48,265 nucleotides of DNA from Archaeoglobales archaeon (lineage in GTDB: Archaea; Halobacteriota; Archaeoglobi; Archaeoglobales; Archaeoglobaceae), in NCBI GenBank assembly GCA_030055595.1, contig JASFYH010000012.1:1-48265 (forward strand). The letters run 5' to 3'. Of this stretch, positions 31,729-41,327 are shown one piece after another. The first letter of the stretch is position 1; the number at the start of each line of letters is the position of its first letter. The position numbers and the translations under genes are program-made. The notes beneath the pieces were generated by a model that worked only from the letters and a program-made list of their open reading frames with translations, did no database searches and was not told where the DNA came from.

Positions 31729-31999
31729 TCTCCCTCACCAATTCAATATATTCCTTCTTCAGATAATATCTTTTTTTACCCCCTGCTTCACTTTTGATAA
31801 TTCCAATTCGGGAGCCGATAATTCCGATCATAGCTGAAACGCCTTTTTGGTTTACTTCATAGCCTTTACCTCTCAGGAGCTCGTGAATTTCAGAAGTGGT
31901 GTATTTTCCACCTTGAAGTAAGATTAAAAGCAATTCTCTCCTAATACCAGTTTTATCTTTTTCCAGATACGCCTTTACTCTCTCAGCTACTTCTTTCAT
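31709..31999 (-). CDS. DUF2551 winged-helix protein
   Basis: The 96-aa protein is a predicted winged helix (RELLLILLQGGKYTTSEIHE, then VNQKGVSAMIGIIGSRIGII and the wing GGKKRYYL). It matches the archaeal DUF2551 family of small helix-turn-helix proteins. DNA binding is likely, targets unknown. It lies 2 nt after the radical SAM gene and overlaps uppS by 20 nt, so it is embedded in a translation/lipid-carrier operon. Confidence 0.75.
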   Translation of the reverse strand: MKEVAERVKAYLEKDKTGIRRELLLILLQGGKYTTSEIHELLRGKGYEVNQKGVSAMIGIIGSRIGIIKSEAGGKKRYYLKKEYIELVREIVEADL

Positions 32000-32001
32000 A
32001 C

Positions 32002-32988
32002 CTAAACCCGTGAGACTTCAATTAGAGTTCTCTTCACCGTCGGATATCTTTCCACAAGATAAACTTTACAACCTTCAGATATTAAAGCTTCTCTAAGTTT
32101 CTCATTTTCCGCAAGTTCTACGGAGGTTTCTATGCAATCTTCGAAAACTGAAAAATCAAAGCCAGAATTTTTGAGCAATTTCTTGGCTTTATCTAATTCT
32201 CCCTCAATCCTACAGCAAAGCAGAGTTCCATCTCTCGTGACAAGGTAAAAGTCGGGATGATTCATAGCCATTCTTATGAGCCTTCTGCGGAACTGTGCTC
32301 GATCTTTGAATCTTGCACTGCAGTAATGGAATTTATTGGCTTTTTCGAATTTCTTAACAATCTCAGGACAATTCACATAATAGTCCTCTATTTTAAATCC
32401 CCTATCCCCAAGCTTACTCCAGTTTGTTTCACTTGCTTCAAGCTGGTTTAGATTCAAAAAAGCGTCATTTCTATTTGCAATCTCCACGATTTTTGGCTCA
32501 AACTTTATTGCGGGTATCTCAAAGCCCGCTTCAATGCCTATTTTTTTCGCAAACTTTATAGAATCCTCATAAAGCTCTGGATTTTTTAATTCTGGAGGAT
32601 GAAATCTGATCTCATCAACTTTTAACTTTTTAAGCACTTCTTCTTTTGCGGGAATCGATGTGTAGAGATGGATGTGAAGTCCAAGCCTATTTGAGAGCTT
32701 GGTGAACTCTAAGACTCTTTCAAGCTTCAAAAGTGGTTCTCCGCCAGTAATAGCTACCCCTTCCGCACTCATAAGCTCGACTTCAGCAATGAAATCATCA
32801 AAGCTCTTAAATTCTCTTTCGTTCGCAAAAATAACGTCTTTACCAAATCTCTCTCTCGAAATTGGACAATAAAAACAGGAATTTCTGCACATTCCCGTGA
32901 TAAAAAGAACGAGTTTAGCTCCACGTCTGCAAAGCTTACACCCTTCTGGCAAATAGCTGTAGTAGCTTCCCGCTTCAATACGCTTCAT
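32002..32988 (-). CDS. Radical SAM protein related to PFL-activating enzyme (COG2108 type)
   Basis: The 328-aa protein has Cys17 and Cys20 (an N-terminal pair CKLC), then the radical SAM motif CRNSCFYC (Cys34, 38, 41) and AITGGEPLL for SAM binding. The pattern fits the archaeal family annotated as related to pyruvate formate-lyase activase, whose substrate is unknown. No glycyl-radical enzyme is nearby. It overlaps lysS by 14 nt and precedes DUF2551 by 2 nt, so it may act on a component of translation, such as tRNA or a factor (inference). Confidence 0.83.
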   Translation of the reverse strand: MKRIEAGSYYSYLPEGCKLCRRGAKLVLFITGMCRNSCFYCPISRERFGKDVIFANEREFKSFDDFIAEVELMSAEGVAITGGEPLLKLERVLEFTKLSNRLGLHIHLYTSIPAKEEVLKKLKVDEIRFHPPELKNPELYEDSIKFAKKIGIEAGFEIPAIKFEPKIVEIANRNDAFLNLNQLEASETNWSKLGDRGFKIEDYYVNCPEIVKKFEKANKFHYCSARFKDRAQFRRRLIRMAMNHPDFYLVTRDGTLLCCRIEGELDKAKKLLKNSGFDFSVFEDCIETSVELAENEKLREALISEGCKVYLVERYPTVKRTLIEVSRV

Positions 32989-34465
32989 GGAACCTCTTTT
33001 TCACCCACTCAACGCCAAGGGATTTTATAAAGTAGCCAACTCTCGGTCCCTGCTCTTTGCCAACGAGGATCTTATAAATTGCCTTGAAGGCTTTGTTTGC
33101 GTCAATTCCAATCTCTTTTGCCACTTCGTAAACGAGTGTGTGGATCTCTTCTGGATTCATGCTCTCTTTCAGCTTTTCAGAGTATTTTTCAATGAAAATC
33201 TTCTCTTGATCGCTTAGCTCGACTTTTCCACTTATAATTTCAAACTTCAAGTTACTTGGAGCATACTTTTCAAGCCAAACCTTGCAATAATTCAAACGCC
33301 TTTCAATGTCTTCAACCGCATCAAATCTACTATATCCGCTTCTTTCAAGGACTTCAAGAGCTTTTTCTGGATCCCAATTTGCAATTTGCCCAACAACGAT
33401 CAGATGTCTGAACGGCACATTGGAGTATTTTACTTCCTTCACAAGGCTAAGCTGAACACTCCGATCTTTCTCGACGATCTTCTCTTCAAACTCATCAATA
33501 ACTTCAAGCAATCCAAAGCCTGGATCGAAGTCGATGTGTCTCTCTGGCTTCACCCTGATTATAATATACCTGACGATCTCTGGCGGGATTGCCTCAATGA
33601 ATTCCCTAACTGGAATAACGATCCCCTTAGAGCTCTTCATCGCTCCCTTGCCCTTAAGGTGGATCCACTCGTATGGGACTGGATATGGTGGGGGATAGTC
33701 AAAGATCTCCTTTGCAAGTCTTTTACCAGTATCATAGCTACCGCCAGCTGCAGCATGATCCTTGCCAAAAGGCTCACAAGTGATCTTCAGTATTTTCCAC
33801 CTTGAAACCCAATCAAGACGCCAGCTTAGCTTTCCACCACCCTTATAGCGAACTTTGCCAGAATTTCCACATTTGCATGAGTAATAGATCCATTTGTCAT
33901 CGAATCCTGTGACTTCAGTGGAATTAATTCTGCCACAGCTCTCGCAGAGGGGCATGAAAGGATACCAGTCCTCTTCGAGCTCTCTTCCAGTGACTTCTCG
34001 AATAATTTGGGCTATTCTGTCTTTTTCTTGCAGAGAAGTCTTTATTGCGGACTCGTAAAGCCCCTCTTTATACATTTCACTTGCCCTTTTAACTTCAACG
34101 GGTATTCCAAGAATTTCGAGAGACTCCAAGAAAGGTTGTAGAAAATGTTCTGAATAACTTTTATGGCATCCTGAGGGATCTGGAATGTTGCAAAGTGGCA
34201 TTCCAACGTATTCCGTGTATTTTTCGGGCAAGAATGGATATCTTCGTCTCAGTGGGTCCATATCGTCAGCTATATAGATCATCTCTGCTTTACCACCCGC
34301 ATCAATTAAAGCTCTCCTAACAGCGTCTGCGGTTACCATTTCCCTTAAATTGCCTAAATGAATGTGTCCAGAAGGAGAAATTCCAGTAGCTATTCTGTGA
34401 GAGCTTGAAATTTCAATGAGTTCTGAAGCTATCACGTCCGCCCAGTGCATAATTTTGCGTTGCAC
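32975..34465 (-). CDS. lysS: Lysyl-tRNA synthetase, class I
   Basis: The 496-aa enzyme is the archaeal class I LysRS. The HIGH motif appears as HIHLG (34-38) within TGISPSGHIHLGNLREMV and the KMSKS loop as KGAMKSSKG. A zinc-binding pair CESCGR and CKCGN is in the insertion domain, and the C-terminal half has the alpha-helix cage. Class I LysRS instead of class II is typical of most euryarchaea. It is the first gene of the run that extends to prf1. TATA-like sequence lies about 25 nt before the start (TTTTTAAATTTG on the minus strand reading). Confidence 0.95.
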   Translation of the reverse strand: MQRKIMHWADVIASELIEISSSHRIATGISPSGHIHLGNLREMVTADAVRRALIDAGGKAEMIYIADDMDPLRRRYPFLPEKYTEYVGMPLCNIPDPSGCHKSYSEHFLQPFLESLEILGIPVEVKRASEMYKEGLYESAIKTSLQEKDRIAQIIREVTGRELEEDWYPFMPLCESCGRINSTEVTGFDDKWIYYSCKCGNSGKVRYKGGGKLSWRLDWVSRWKILKITCEPFGKDHAAAGGSYDTGKRLAKEIFDYPPPYPVPYEWIHLKGKGAMKSSKGIVIPVREFIEAIPPEIVRYIIIRVKPERHIDFDPGFGLLEVIDEFEEKIVEKDRSVQLSLVKEVKYSNVPFRHLIVVGQIANWDPEKALEVLERSGYSRFDAVEDIERRLNYCKVWLEKYAPSNLKFEIISGKVELSDQEKIFIEKYSEKLKESMNPEEIHTLVYEVAKEIGIDANKAFKAIYKILVGKEQGPRVGYFIKSLGVEWVKKRFHEAY

Positions 34466-34501
34466 AACTGCTTTTTAAATTTGCTAAGTTCGAAAAAAAC
34501 A

Positions 34502-35227
34502 TTAAAGAATGAAACTTATTGCGAGAAAAAGAACATCTCCAAGGAAGACAGCTGTTATGTAGCCAAAAGTAATAAAGATAATGAAGGGCAATGCGGGAGT
34601 TGCCCAGACTTTTTGCAATCCAGATTTTTTCAGCCTTGCTATGATCTCTTCATTCGGTTCAACCGCTCTTCTAACCCTCTTGAGTTCTCCTTTTTCGTCT
34701 ACAAATTCAAATAGATTGTGGAAGCCAATTTTTTCAACTGGGATCTTGTAGCCTGCGATGTAATAAAGCGGATTTTTAATAAAACCTCTGGGACCCTCTC
34801 TTGAAAGATTTCTGAAAAGTAAACCGAACATAAGGAACGGTGCAAATATTACGGAATTTGCAAGAACTGAAAAGGAAAAGATTCCAAAGCCATTGTTAAT
34901 AACTGGAAATGCTCCGAGATCTGGATAAAACGGAAATATGACCGCAAGACACATCAGAGCTTTTGCATCCGCTCCACCGTAGGCATTCATGCGATACAAG
35001 ACATAAGAAAAGGAGATCATAAACACAGCGCCAATAAAAGCGAAAATTATTAACAATTGCTCCCGAAGCGCAGTTTCATAGACTTGAAAGGCTGTGATCG
35101 GGATCGTAAATATGAGCATGAACTTCCAGACCTTGTTGGGGATAATTCTGCTCTTTAGATCCAGTTTACAGGCGTATATAAGAAAGCAGAGAACGATTAT
35201 GATTTTAACGAGTTCTAAAAAGTTCAT
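34502..35227 (-). CDS. Archaeal prepilin peptidase (A24 family)
   Basis: The protein is a membrane aspartyl peptidase that cleaves class III signal peptides of archaellins and pilins. Numbered from the ATG at 35227, it has Asp23 in CKLDLKSRIIPN and Asp87 in GGADAKALM, the two catalytic residues of PibD/FlaK/EppA, and about six helices. A frame extends to 35272, but the first 15 codons lie inside the hom gene and lack a Shine-Dalgarno sequence, while MNFLELVKIIIVL is the natural first helix. No pilin gene is in the window, so its target is elsewhere. Confidence 0.83.
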   Translation of the reverse strand: MNFLELVKIIIVLCFLIYACKLDLKSRIIPNKVWKFMLIFTIPITAFQVYETALREQLLIIFAFIGAVFMISFSYVLYRMNAYGGADAKALMCLAVIFPFYPDLGAFPVINNGFGIFSFSVLANSVIFAPFLMFGLLFRNLSREGPRGFIKNPLYYIAGYKIPVEKIGFHNLFEFVDEKGELKRVRRAVEPNEEIIARLKKSGLQKVWATPALPFIIFITFGYITAVFLGDVLFLAISFIL

Positions 35228-36176
35228 AAAGATCTGAAAGGATTGCGGTTGCAGTTTCGAACTTTCCCGCACCTCTTCCAGCGACGAAGATGTCCCCGGC
35301 GGTGTCTGTTTTGATCATAGCAGCGTTCATAGTTCCCTTTATTGCTAATGGGCTGTTTAATGGCACAAGTCTTGGAGATACCTTCAAGCTTCTTTTACTT
35401 GCTTCGGCGATCAGTCTGATCGTGTATCCCTTCGCCATAGCAACACTAAAAGCTTGGGGGGTTATGTTATTTATTCCAGTGATCTCTATGTCCTCAAACT
35501 TAGCTGGAATTCCGATCGTGTTTGCCAAGATCACAAGCTTAATTCCCGCGTCAATCCCTTCAACATCCGCTTTTGGATTTGCCTCAGCAATACCCATTTC
35601 CTGAGCCTCGCTAAGTATTTGGTTATAGGGTAGTTTTTCTTCTTCCATTCTCGTCAGAATGTAGTTGCAGGTTCCATTCAGAATTCCTCTAACGCCTAAA
35701 ATGTCGCATAAAGCCAAATAACTGTTTAGAAGCCTTATAATTGGCATTACACCGCCTACAGTGGCTTCATACATTAGCTTTGCATTTTTCTTTTCTGCAA
35801 GCTTCATTAAACCGTTGAAATCTACTGCTATACTCTTATTGCTGGTTATAACATTCGCTCCCTTATTTAATGCGGTCTTCATATAGGCAATTCCGCTTTC
35901 GTCCAGCCTTGTTGTTGTGACCTCGATCATCACGTCGTAATCCTCGTTTTCAGCGATCTCAATCGCATTTCTGTTATTGGGGAGCCTTCCAGTTCTCTTT
36001 CTGAACTCGATGACCTCTTCTAAACTGAATTCTCCAGAGATCGAACCCGTTAGATCCGCTATGGCTACCACTTTAAACTCTCCAACTTTCTTTTCGATCT
36101 CTTTTTTCTTGCTTACCAGAAGCTCTGCAACACCCTGTCCAACCGTTCCGAATCCAATAATAGCTATTTTGATCAT
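35205..36176 (-). CDS. hom: Homoserine dehydrogenase
   Basis: The 323-aa enzyme reduces aspartate semialdehyde to homoserine for threonine and methionine synthesis. It has the NAD(P) loop IGFGTVGQGVAELL, the catalytic region GGVMPIIRLL with NGTCNYILTRMEEEK, and the dimer/active-site segment ADVEGIDAGIKLVILANTIG. It lacks a C-terminal ACT domain; this is supplied by the separate gene just upstream, which overlaps it by 4 nt. The combination is the usual archaeal threonine-regulated arrangement. Confidence 0.94.
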   Translation of the reverse strand: MIKIAIIGFGTVGQGVAELLVSKKKEIEKKVGEFKVVAIADLTGSISGEFSLEEVIEFRKRTGRLPNNRNAIEIAENEDYDVMIEVTTTRLDESGIAYMKTALNKGANVITSNKSIAVDFNGLMKLAEKKNAKLMYEATVGGVMPIIRLLNSYLALCDILGVRGILNGTCNYILTRMEEEKLPYNQILSEAQEMGIAEANPKADVEGIDAGIKLVILANTIGIPAKFEDIEITGINNITPQAFSVAMAKGYTIRLIAEASKRSLKVSPRLVPLNSPLAIKGTMNAAMIKTDTAGDIFVAGRGAGKFETATAILSDLYELFRTR

Positions 36177-36673
36177 ATCTCATCGTTTATTGGCTCTATT
36201 ACCATGATCTTCTTCTCTTGGCAGATCTCCTTAACTCTCTCAAGCGCCCTTTCTAAAGCTTCTTCGCTTTTTGCGGTGATCGTGATCATAGCAGTGGAGG
36301 GCTCATTTAGTTCCGGCATGGTAACGTTCAGCTCAACGCATTCAGCATCGCTGTTGTCCACTCTTTTGATCGTATCGCTCAGATCAGTGTGGATCACATG
36401 TCCGATCAGCAGAAGGGAGATCACTGCGGTTCTTAGCTTTCCAAATCTCCTAACCAAGACTTCTTTCTGAAGTTCTTCGATGATCTTTTCAGCTTTTTTT
36501 GATTCCGCTCTGAAGGAGATCTCCACTGGAATTCTGTTTAAAGGTGTCTTCTTCCCTCTTTGGTGAAATATACCAACGATGTTTCCACCATTCCTTGCAA
36601 TCGGCTCAAGAACCTTTAAAAGCTGTCCCGGTTTATCTTCGAGCTCAACGATCAGCGTAAACAGCTCACTCAT
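36173..36673 (-). CDS. ACT-domain protein, predicted regulator of homoserine dehydrogenase
   Basis: The 166-aa protein contains an N-terminal ACT domain ([20 protein letters not shown] and [20 protein letters not shown]) and a second ACT-like half ([20 protein letters not shown]). This matches the COG2061 ACT protein often encoded beside hom, thought to bind an amino acid and regulate HSD. It overlaps hom by 4 nt and ilvE by 8 nt, so it is translated together with both. Confidence 0.85.
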   Translation of the reverse strand: MSELFTLIVELEDKPGQLLKVLEPIARNGGNIVGIFHQRGKKTPLNRIPVEISFRAESKKAEKIIEELQKEVLVRRFGKLRTAVISLLLIGHVIHTDLSDTIKRVDNSDAECVELNVTMPELNEPSTAMITITAKSEEALERALERVKEICQEKKIMVIEPINDEI

Positions 36674-37541
36674 AGATCGGAGTCCCCTCAGTCTTTGTCA
36701 CTTTTTCGAACTCTTCCATGATCCGCTTTGTAATTTTGCCCGGCTTACCATCTCCTATAATTCTGCCGTCGATCTCAACGATCGGGGCAACTTCTGCGGC
36801 GGTGCCAGTGACGAATACTTCGTCTGCGGTGTATAGATCGTAAAGACCAAGATTTGCTTCGGAGAAGGGAATTCCAAGGCGATTTATGATCTCTATGACT
36901 ACGTCTCTTGTAATCCCGCGAAGGTTGTTGATCGTTGGGGGAGTAGTGATCTTGCTTTTCTTAACAACAAAGATGTTGTCACCACTTCCTTCTGAAATGT
37001 AGCCGTTTCTGTCCAAAAAGATCGCCTCGTCACCACCCTTTACATTTGCCTCGATCTTTGCAAGAACGTTGTTAAGATAGTTCAGCGATTTTATGTTTGG
37101 CGGAAGAGCATCAAAGGAATTTCTTCGAATAGCCACAGTTATCGCCTTCAGCCCTTTTGAGTAAAGATCCCCGTAGAGCTTACCCCAAGGCTTTGTTATT
37201 ACAATAACCGTTGGTTTTTTGCATTTCCTCGGATCCAAGCCGAGATCTCCAATCCCTCGAGAGACAATAGGTCTTATGTAGGCATCTCTAAGATTGTTCC
37301 TTCTCAGTGTCTCTATTATGATCCTCTCAAACTCTTCCTTGCTCAGCGGGATCTCAAGGTTTATGGCTTTCGCCGAGTCATAAAGCCTGTCTATATGCTC
37401 TCTAAGCCTGAAAACTTTGCCGTCGTAAGCTCTTATGCCTTCGAAAACTCCGTCGCCATATAGAAAGCCATGATCGAAGACGCTTATCTTTGCTTCGCTC
37501 TCTGAGACGAACTTACCGTCCAAGTATATCAGCAACTCCAT
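36666..37541 (-). CDS. ilvE: Branched-chain amino acid aminotransferase
   Basis: The 291-aa class IV PLP enzyme has the lysine in [18 protein letters not shown] (Lys151), the [18 protein letters not shown] substrate segment, and the C-terminal glycine-rich [14 protein letters not shown]. It transfers amino groups to the branched-chain 2-oxo acids, linked to threonine-derived isoleucine made through hom. TATA-like TTTTTAAGCTC lies about 26 nt before the ATG, so the mRNA is leaderless and begins the ilvE-ACT-hom operon. Confidence 0.93.
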   Translation of the reverse strand: MELLIYLDGKFVSESEAKISVFDHGFLYGDGVFEGIRAYDGKVFRLREHIDRLYDSAKAINLEIPLSKEEFERIIIETLRRNNLRDAYIRPIVSRGIGDLGLDPRKCKKPTVIVITKPWGKLYGDLYSKGLKAITVAIRRNSFDALPPNIKSLNYLNNVLAKIEANVKGGDEAIFLDRNGYISEGSGDNIFVVKKSKITTPPTINNLRGITRDVVIEIINRLGIPFSEANLGLYDLYTADEVFVTGTAAEVAPIVEIDGRIIGDGKPGKITKRIMEEFEKVTKTEGTPIYE

Positions 37542-37621
37542 CAGTTCTCGGTTGCCCTGAGCTTAAAAATTATTTCCATTATGAGTTATAGCCTCGGAAA
37601 ATTTTATAAAAATAAGTTTTT

Positions 37622-38749
37622 TTATCTTTGATCCAAAGGAACAAACTTTCTCTCTAATTCTCCAATGTATTTTGCCCTTGGTCTTATTAGTTTGTTGTTC
37701 TCGTATTGCTCTATAATGTGGGCAAGCCACCCACTAATTCTCCCCATAGCAAAGATGTTCACGAATAGATCGTCAGGAATGCCGAGATTTGCATAAACGC
37801 TTGCGGAGTAGAAATCGACATTCGGGAGCAGTTTCTTGTATTTATATGCGTTCTCAGCTATTGCCTCGCTGATCTCAAACCAGATCGGATTTCCAGTCTT
37901 CGACAATTCCATCGCAAGCTCCTTTAGGATTAAAGCTCTTGGATCGATTACGTGCTTGTAAATTCTATGCCCAAAGCCCATCAGTTTATCTCCTTTTTCG
38001 AGCTTCTTTTTTACATATTCTTCAGCTCTCCTTGGAGTTGCAACTTCTCTAAGCATTTTCATGACTTCCTGTGCCGCTCCGCCGTGCAGAGGACCCATGA
38101 GGGTTCCAGTAGCAGCGACAACGCACGCATACATGTCTGCGAGCGTTGAAGCTGCAACCCTTGCTGCGAATGTCGACGCATTGAGCTCGTGCTCCGCATG
38201 AAGAATCAGATCCGCATCGAGAGCCCTTTCTGCAATCTTTGAAGGTTCAAGTCCGTTCATCATATAAAGAAAGTTTCCCGCATGGCTCAATTCAAGTGTT
38301 GGCGGAATTAGATTTTTTCCAAGCCTTATTCTGTGATAATAGGCGACTATTGTCGGGAACTTGGCGATCAGATTCTTCGCCTTCTCAATATTCTCTTCTT
38401 TTGTCTTAAGATCCTTTGCTCTGTCAAGAGAACCAAGATAGCTTGTTGCGGTTCTCAAGACGACCATTGGGTGAGTGTATTGCGGAAGATGGGTTAACAA
38501 TCCAATGATCTGCGGTGGTAACTCTCTTCTTTCAGCCAGCTCAATCTTGAAGTCCTGTAGCTCATATTTCTTCGGCAGTTCTCCATAAAGCAACAAATAG
38601 GCAACTTCTTCGTAAGTAGCGTTCTTCGCAAGATCTCTAATATCGTAACCCCTGTATTCAAGAATTGCCTTATCCTCTATTAACTCTATTCTCGAGATCT
38701 TGCTTTCGCAAGCGATCACGTCTTTCAACCCATCCAATACTTCGATCAT
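37622..38749 (-). CDS. gltA: Citrate synthase
   Basis: The 375-aa enzyme condenses acetyl-CoA and oxaloacetate. Catalytic histidines are in HAEHELNAST, GPLHGGA and GFGHRIYK, and the Asp in VDFYSASVYANLG. The length and order fit archaeal type I-like dimeric citrate synthase. The frame also offers a GTG at 38755, but the Shine-Dalgarno GGAGGT (38756-38761) is well spaced for the ATG at 38749. It follows the AMP phosphorylase gene closely and is coupled to it. Confidence 0.92.
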   Translation of the reverse strand: MIEVLDGLKDVIACESKISRIELIEDKAILEYRGYDIRDLAKNATYEEVAYLLLYGELPKKYELQDFKIELAERRELPPQIIGLLTHLPQYTHPMVVLRTATSYLGSLDRAKDLKTKEENIEKAKNLIAKFPTIVAYYHRIRLGKNLIPPTLELSHAGNFLYMMNGLEPSKIAERALDADLILHAEHELNASTFAARVAASTLADMYACVVAATGTLMGPLHGGAAQEVMKMLREVATPRRAEEYVKKKLEKGDKLMGFGHRIYKHVIDPRALILKELAMELSKTGNPIWFEISEAIAENAYKYKKLLPNVDFYSASVYANLGIPDDLFVNIFAMGRISGWLAHIIEQYENNKLIRPRAKYIGELERKFVPLDQR

Positions 38750-38760
38750 TTCCACACCTC

Positions 38761-40269
38761 CTATCTCGATTTACCGTATACTTCCAATATCATACCTGAA
38801 ACTAAGATCGGAGCTTCTGCTCGAGCAACCTCTATTGCGTTGTCGAGCTTCCATTCTTTCTCAGCGTAGATCGTCAAAAGCGGATCTCCCGCTTTTACAA
38901 CCTCCCCCCTCTTTTTGTGAATGTAAACTCCCGCCCCTTTGTCCTTTGGAGCACCCGCAGATCTTGCTATTTTGACTATCGCCTTGTTATTCACCGCCAC
39001 GACCGCCCCTTCGAACTTCGAAGTAAGAGTAAAAGTCTTGTCACCGATGGCTATTTCATCAGCTTTGATCTTCTCATCTCCTCCTTGGGCTGATATGATC
39101 TCCTTGAACTTCTCAAGCGTTTTGCCACTTTCGAAGAGCTTCTTAGCGTAGCTGTAGCCGTCGCTTGCAATTCCGGACATCTCAAATAAGATCCCAGAGA
39201 GTCCAATAGATTTTTCGAGCAGACTTGCTGAACCTCTTCGATCTTCCATTGCCTTCAAAGCTTCCCTTGCTTCTAAAGCGGGACCAACCGCTCTGCCAAT
39301 TGGCTGACCTCCATAAGTTAGGGCACAGACGACGTTAAGCCCAAGTCTTTTTCCAAGCTCGATAAAATCGTTTGCAAGAGCTCTTGCCCTCTCACCGCTT
39401 TCGATCTTTGCCCCCTCACCATACGGAATATCGATCACCACGTGCCTTGCCCCTATTGCCCCTTTCTTCGCCATTACGCTTGCAAGTAGTTGTGGGCGAG
39501 GATCTATTGAGAGCGGGTGTTCAACCCTTATGATCCGATCGTCTGCGGGAGCTATGTTCGTAGCCCCACCCCAGGCTATAACACCGCCCACTTTCTCCGT
39601 GATCTCTCTAATTTCATCAATGCTAAGGTTAACATCAGCAAGCACTTCCATTGTGTCTGCGGTGCCACTTGCAGAAGTGATCGCTCTGCTTGCGGTCTTA
39701 GGGATCAAAAGACCCGCTGAAGCAACAAGCGGGACAGCGATCAGATGGAACTCGTTACTCGGAAGCCCACCAATGCTCTGAATATTGACGACAATACCTC
39801 TTTCGAAAGTGATCTTTTCACCATTTTCAACCATCGCTTCCGTCATCCACTGGATCTCCTCATCGCTCATTCCCACGATCTCGTTTGCAAGTGTGAAAGC
39901 GGAGATCTCAAGATCGTTGAGAACGTTTTTTGAGATGTCTTGAACGATGCTTTTGATCTCCACAACAGAGTATTTTCCCCCCTCAAGCTTTTTTCTTATG
40001 AATTCAACAGATCTTGGTCTTGAAACCGGATAAACTTCTGCAAGACATTTCTCGTCAATTCTGCAAGCTTCAGCGGTGAATGAGCACACTCCAACTTCCC
40101 CGGGTTCCAACAGATCCGTGAAATCCGCTTCCGCGACAAAAGAATTTTTTCCTACAATTACTTTTACCCTATCTCCTGGAAGGAGCCCAAGATCTTCTGC
40201 ATCGTTTTGATTGAGCACGACGCTGAGTTTTTCGCTTCGTAGCGGGACAACTCTGACCTTAAACTTCAT
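38761..40269 (-). CDS. deoA: AMP phosphorylase
   Basis: The 502-aa protein is the archaeal AMP phosphorylase of the thymidine-phosphorylase superfamily, which makes ribose-1,5-bisphosphate from AMP. Next steps are ribose-1,5-bisphosphate isomerase and type III RuBisCO. It has an N-terminal AbrB-like extension (VRVVPLRSEKLSVVLNQND), SIGGLPSNEFHLIAVPLVAS (phosphate site), AITSASGTADTMEVLADV and the C-terminal KKRGEVVKAGDPLLTIYAE. The frame also opens with TTG at 40278, but the ATG at 40269 fits family starts and lies about 27 nt after a TATA-like AATTAATATC. Confidence 0.93.
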   Translation of the reverse strand: MKFKVRVVPLRSEKLSVVLNQNDAEDLGLLPGDRVKVIVGKNSFVAEADFTDLLEPGEVGVCSFTAEACRIDEKCLAEVYPVSRPRSVEFIRKKLEGGKYSVVEIKSIVQDISKNVLNDLEISAFTLANEIVGMSDEEIQWMTEAMVENGEKITFERGIVVNIQSIGGLPSNEFHLIAVPLVASAGLLIPKTASRAITSASGTADTMEVLADVNLSIDEIREITEKVGGVIAWGGATNIAPADDRIIRVEHPLSIDPRPQLLASVMAKKGAIGARHVVIDIPYGEGAKIESGERARALANDFIELGKRLGLNVVCALTYGGQPIGRAVGPALEAREALKAMEDRRGSASLLEKSIGLSGILFEMSGIASDGYSYAKKLFESGKTLEKFKEIISAQGGDEKIKADEIAIGDKTFTLTSKFEGAVVAVNNKAIVKIARSAGAPKDKGAGVYIHKKRGEVVKAGDPLLTIYAEKEWKLDNAIEVARAEAPILVSGMILEVYGKSR

Positions 40270-40399
40270 TAAGAACAAAAAAGTTCTGAAGAGATATTAA
40301 TTTTTCCAAACTTACATGATGAGTTTACAATTAGATTTGGATTTTTCTAAATTTTTTGCAATCCGAAGAACTTTTTAACGTCTCAGGAAGGAGAAGATC

Positions 40400-41290
40400 A
40401 TGCGAATTGGAGTTCAGCTACCGAACGGTTTGAAAAGGAGAGCATTTGAGATCTGCGATAAACTTGGTTCTGATGTAATTTTAAGCGGAGAGAGCTGTTT
40501 TGGTGCCTGTGACGTCGATTTAAACCTTTTGGCAGACGTAGATGTTTTGTATCACTATGCTCATACAAAAATTGTAAAATTGGGCAATGTTATTTATGTT
40601 CCATATTTTATTGATTTTGATTTAGAAAAAGTTGCGGAGAGTGTTAGAAAGATCCCAGAAAGAGAGATCGCTCTAATCTCCACCGCACAATTTTGTCATA
40701 AACTTTTCGAGTTGAAGAAAATGCTTCAGAATTTTGGATTCGAAGTTGAACTTAAAAAAGGTGGAGATAGAGTGGAATACCCGGGACAAGTCTTGGGCTG
40801 TAATTACTCTGTATTGAGAGATTCTAAGGCAAAGGCAGTGGTATTTATTGGAGATGGATTGTTTCATGCAATTGGAGCTTCTTTTTACTCTGGAAAAAAG
40901 GTTTATGCGGTCAATCCGAGGAACTTTGAGTTGATCGAAACAGATTCGAGCGACTTTCTTAGGACGAGAGCTATACAAGTTTCTAAATGTGTAGGATTGG
41001 ACAAAGTCGGAATGATCGTTTCAACAAAACCCGGACAGAAAAGGCTCAGTTTAGCTGAGAATCTGAAAAAGAAAGCGATAGAAAGGGGATTCAAAGTTCT
41101 TATCGTTTACATGGGCGATATAACTCCAGAAAAGCTTATGAATTTGCCTTTTGATTTCTATGTAAACACCGCATGCCCGAGGATCACCTATGATGACTAC
41201 AAGAGATTTGAAAAGCCCATTATTTCGCCGAATGAGTTCGAATACCTTCTGAAGCTCAGAGAAGATCTGGGACTTGATGAAATAGAGTAA
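40400..41290 (+). CDS. dph2: Diphthamide biosynthesis protein Dph2 (archaeal radical enzyme)
   Basis: The 296-aa enzyme transfers the 3-amino-3-carboxypropyl group from SAM to the target His of elongation factor 2 through a noncanonical radical. Three cysteines that bind its [4Fe-4S] cluster are seen in GESCFGACDVD (Cys33 or Cys37), GQVLGCNYS and VNTACPRITYDDY. It has a GGAG Shine-Dalgarno and ACTTTTTAACG TATA box upstream. The target eEF2 is not in the window. Confidence 0.92.
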   Translation: MRIGVQLPNGLKRRAFEICDKLGSDVILSGESCFGACDVDLNLLADVDVLYHYAHTKIVKLGNVIYVPYFIDFDLEKVAESVRKIPEREIALISTAQFCHKLFELKKMLQNFGFEVELKKGGDRVEYPGQVLGCNYSVLRDSKAKAVVFIGDGLFHAIGASFYSGKKVYAVNPRNFELIETDSSDFLRTRAIQVSKCVGLDKVGMIVSTKPGQKRLSLAENLKKKAIERGFKVLIVYMGDITPEKLMNLPFDFYVNTACPRITYDDYKRFEKPIISPNEFEYLLKLREDLGLDEIE

Positions 41291-41327
41291 TGCAAGGGTT
41301 TATTATACTCGAAGAGAAAGATCAGCG

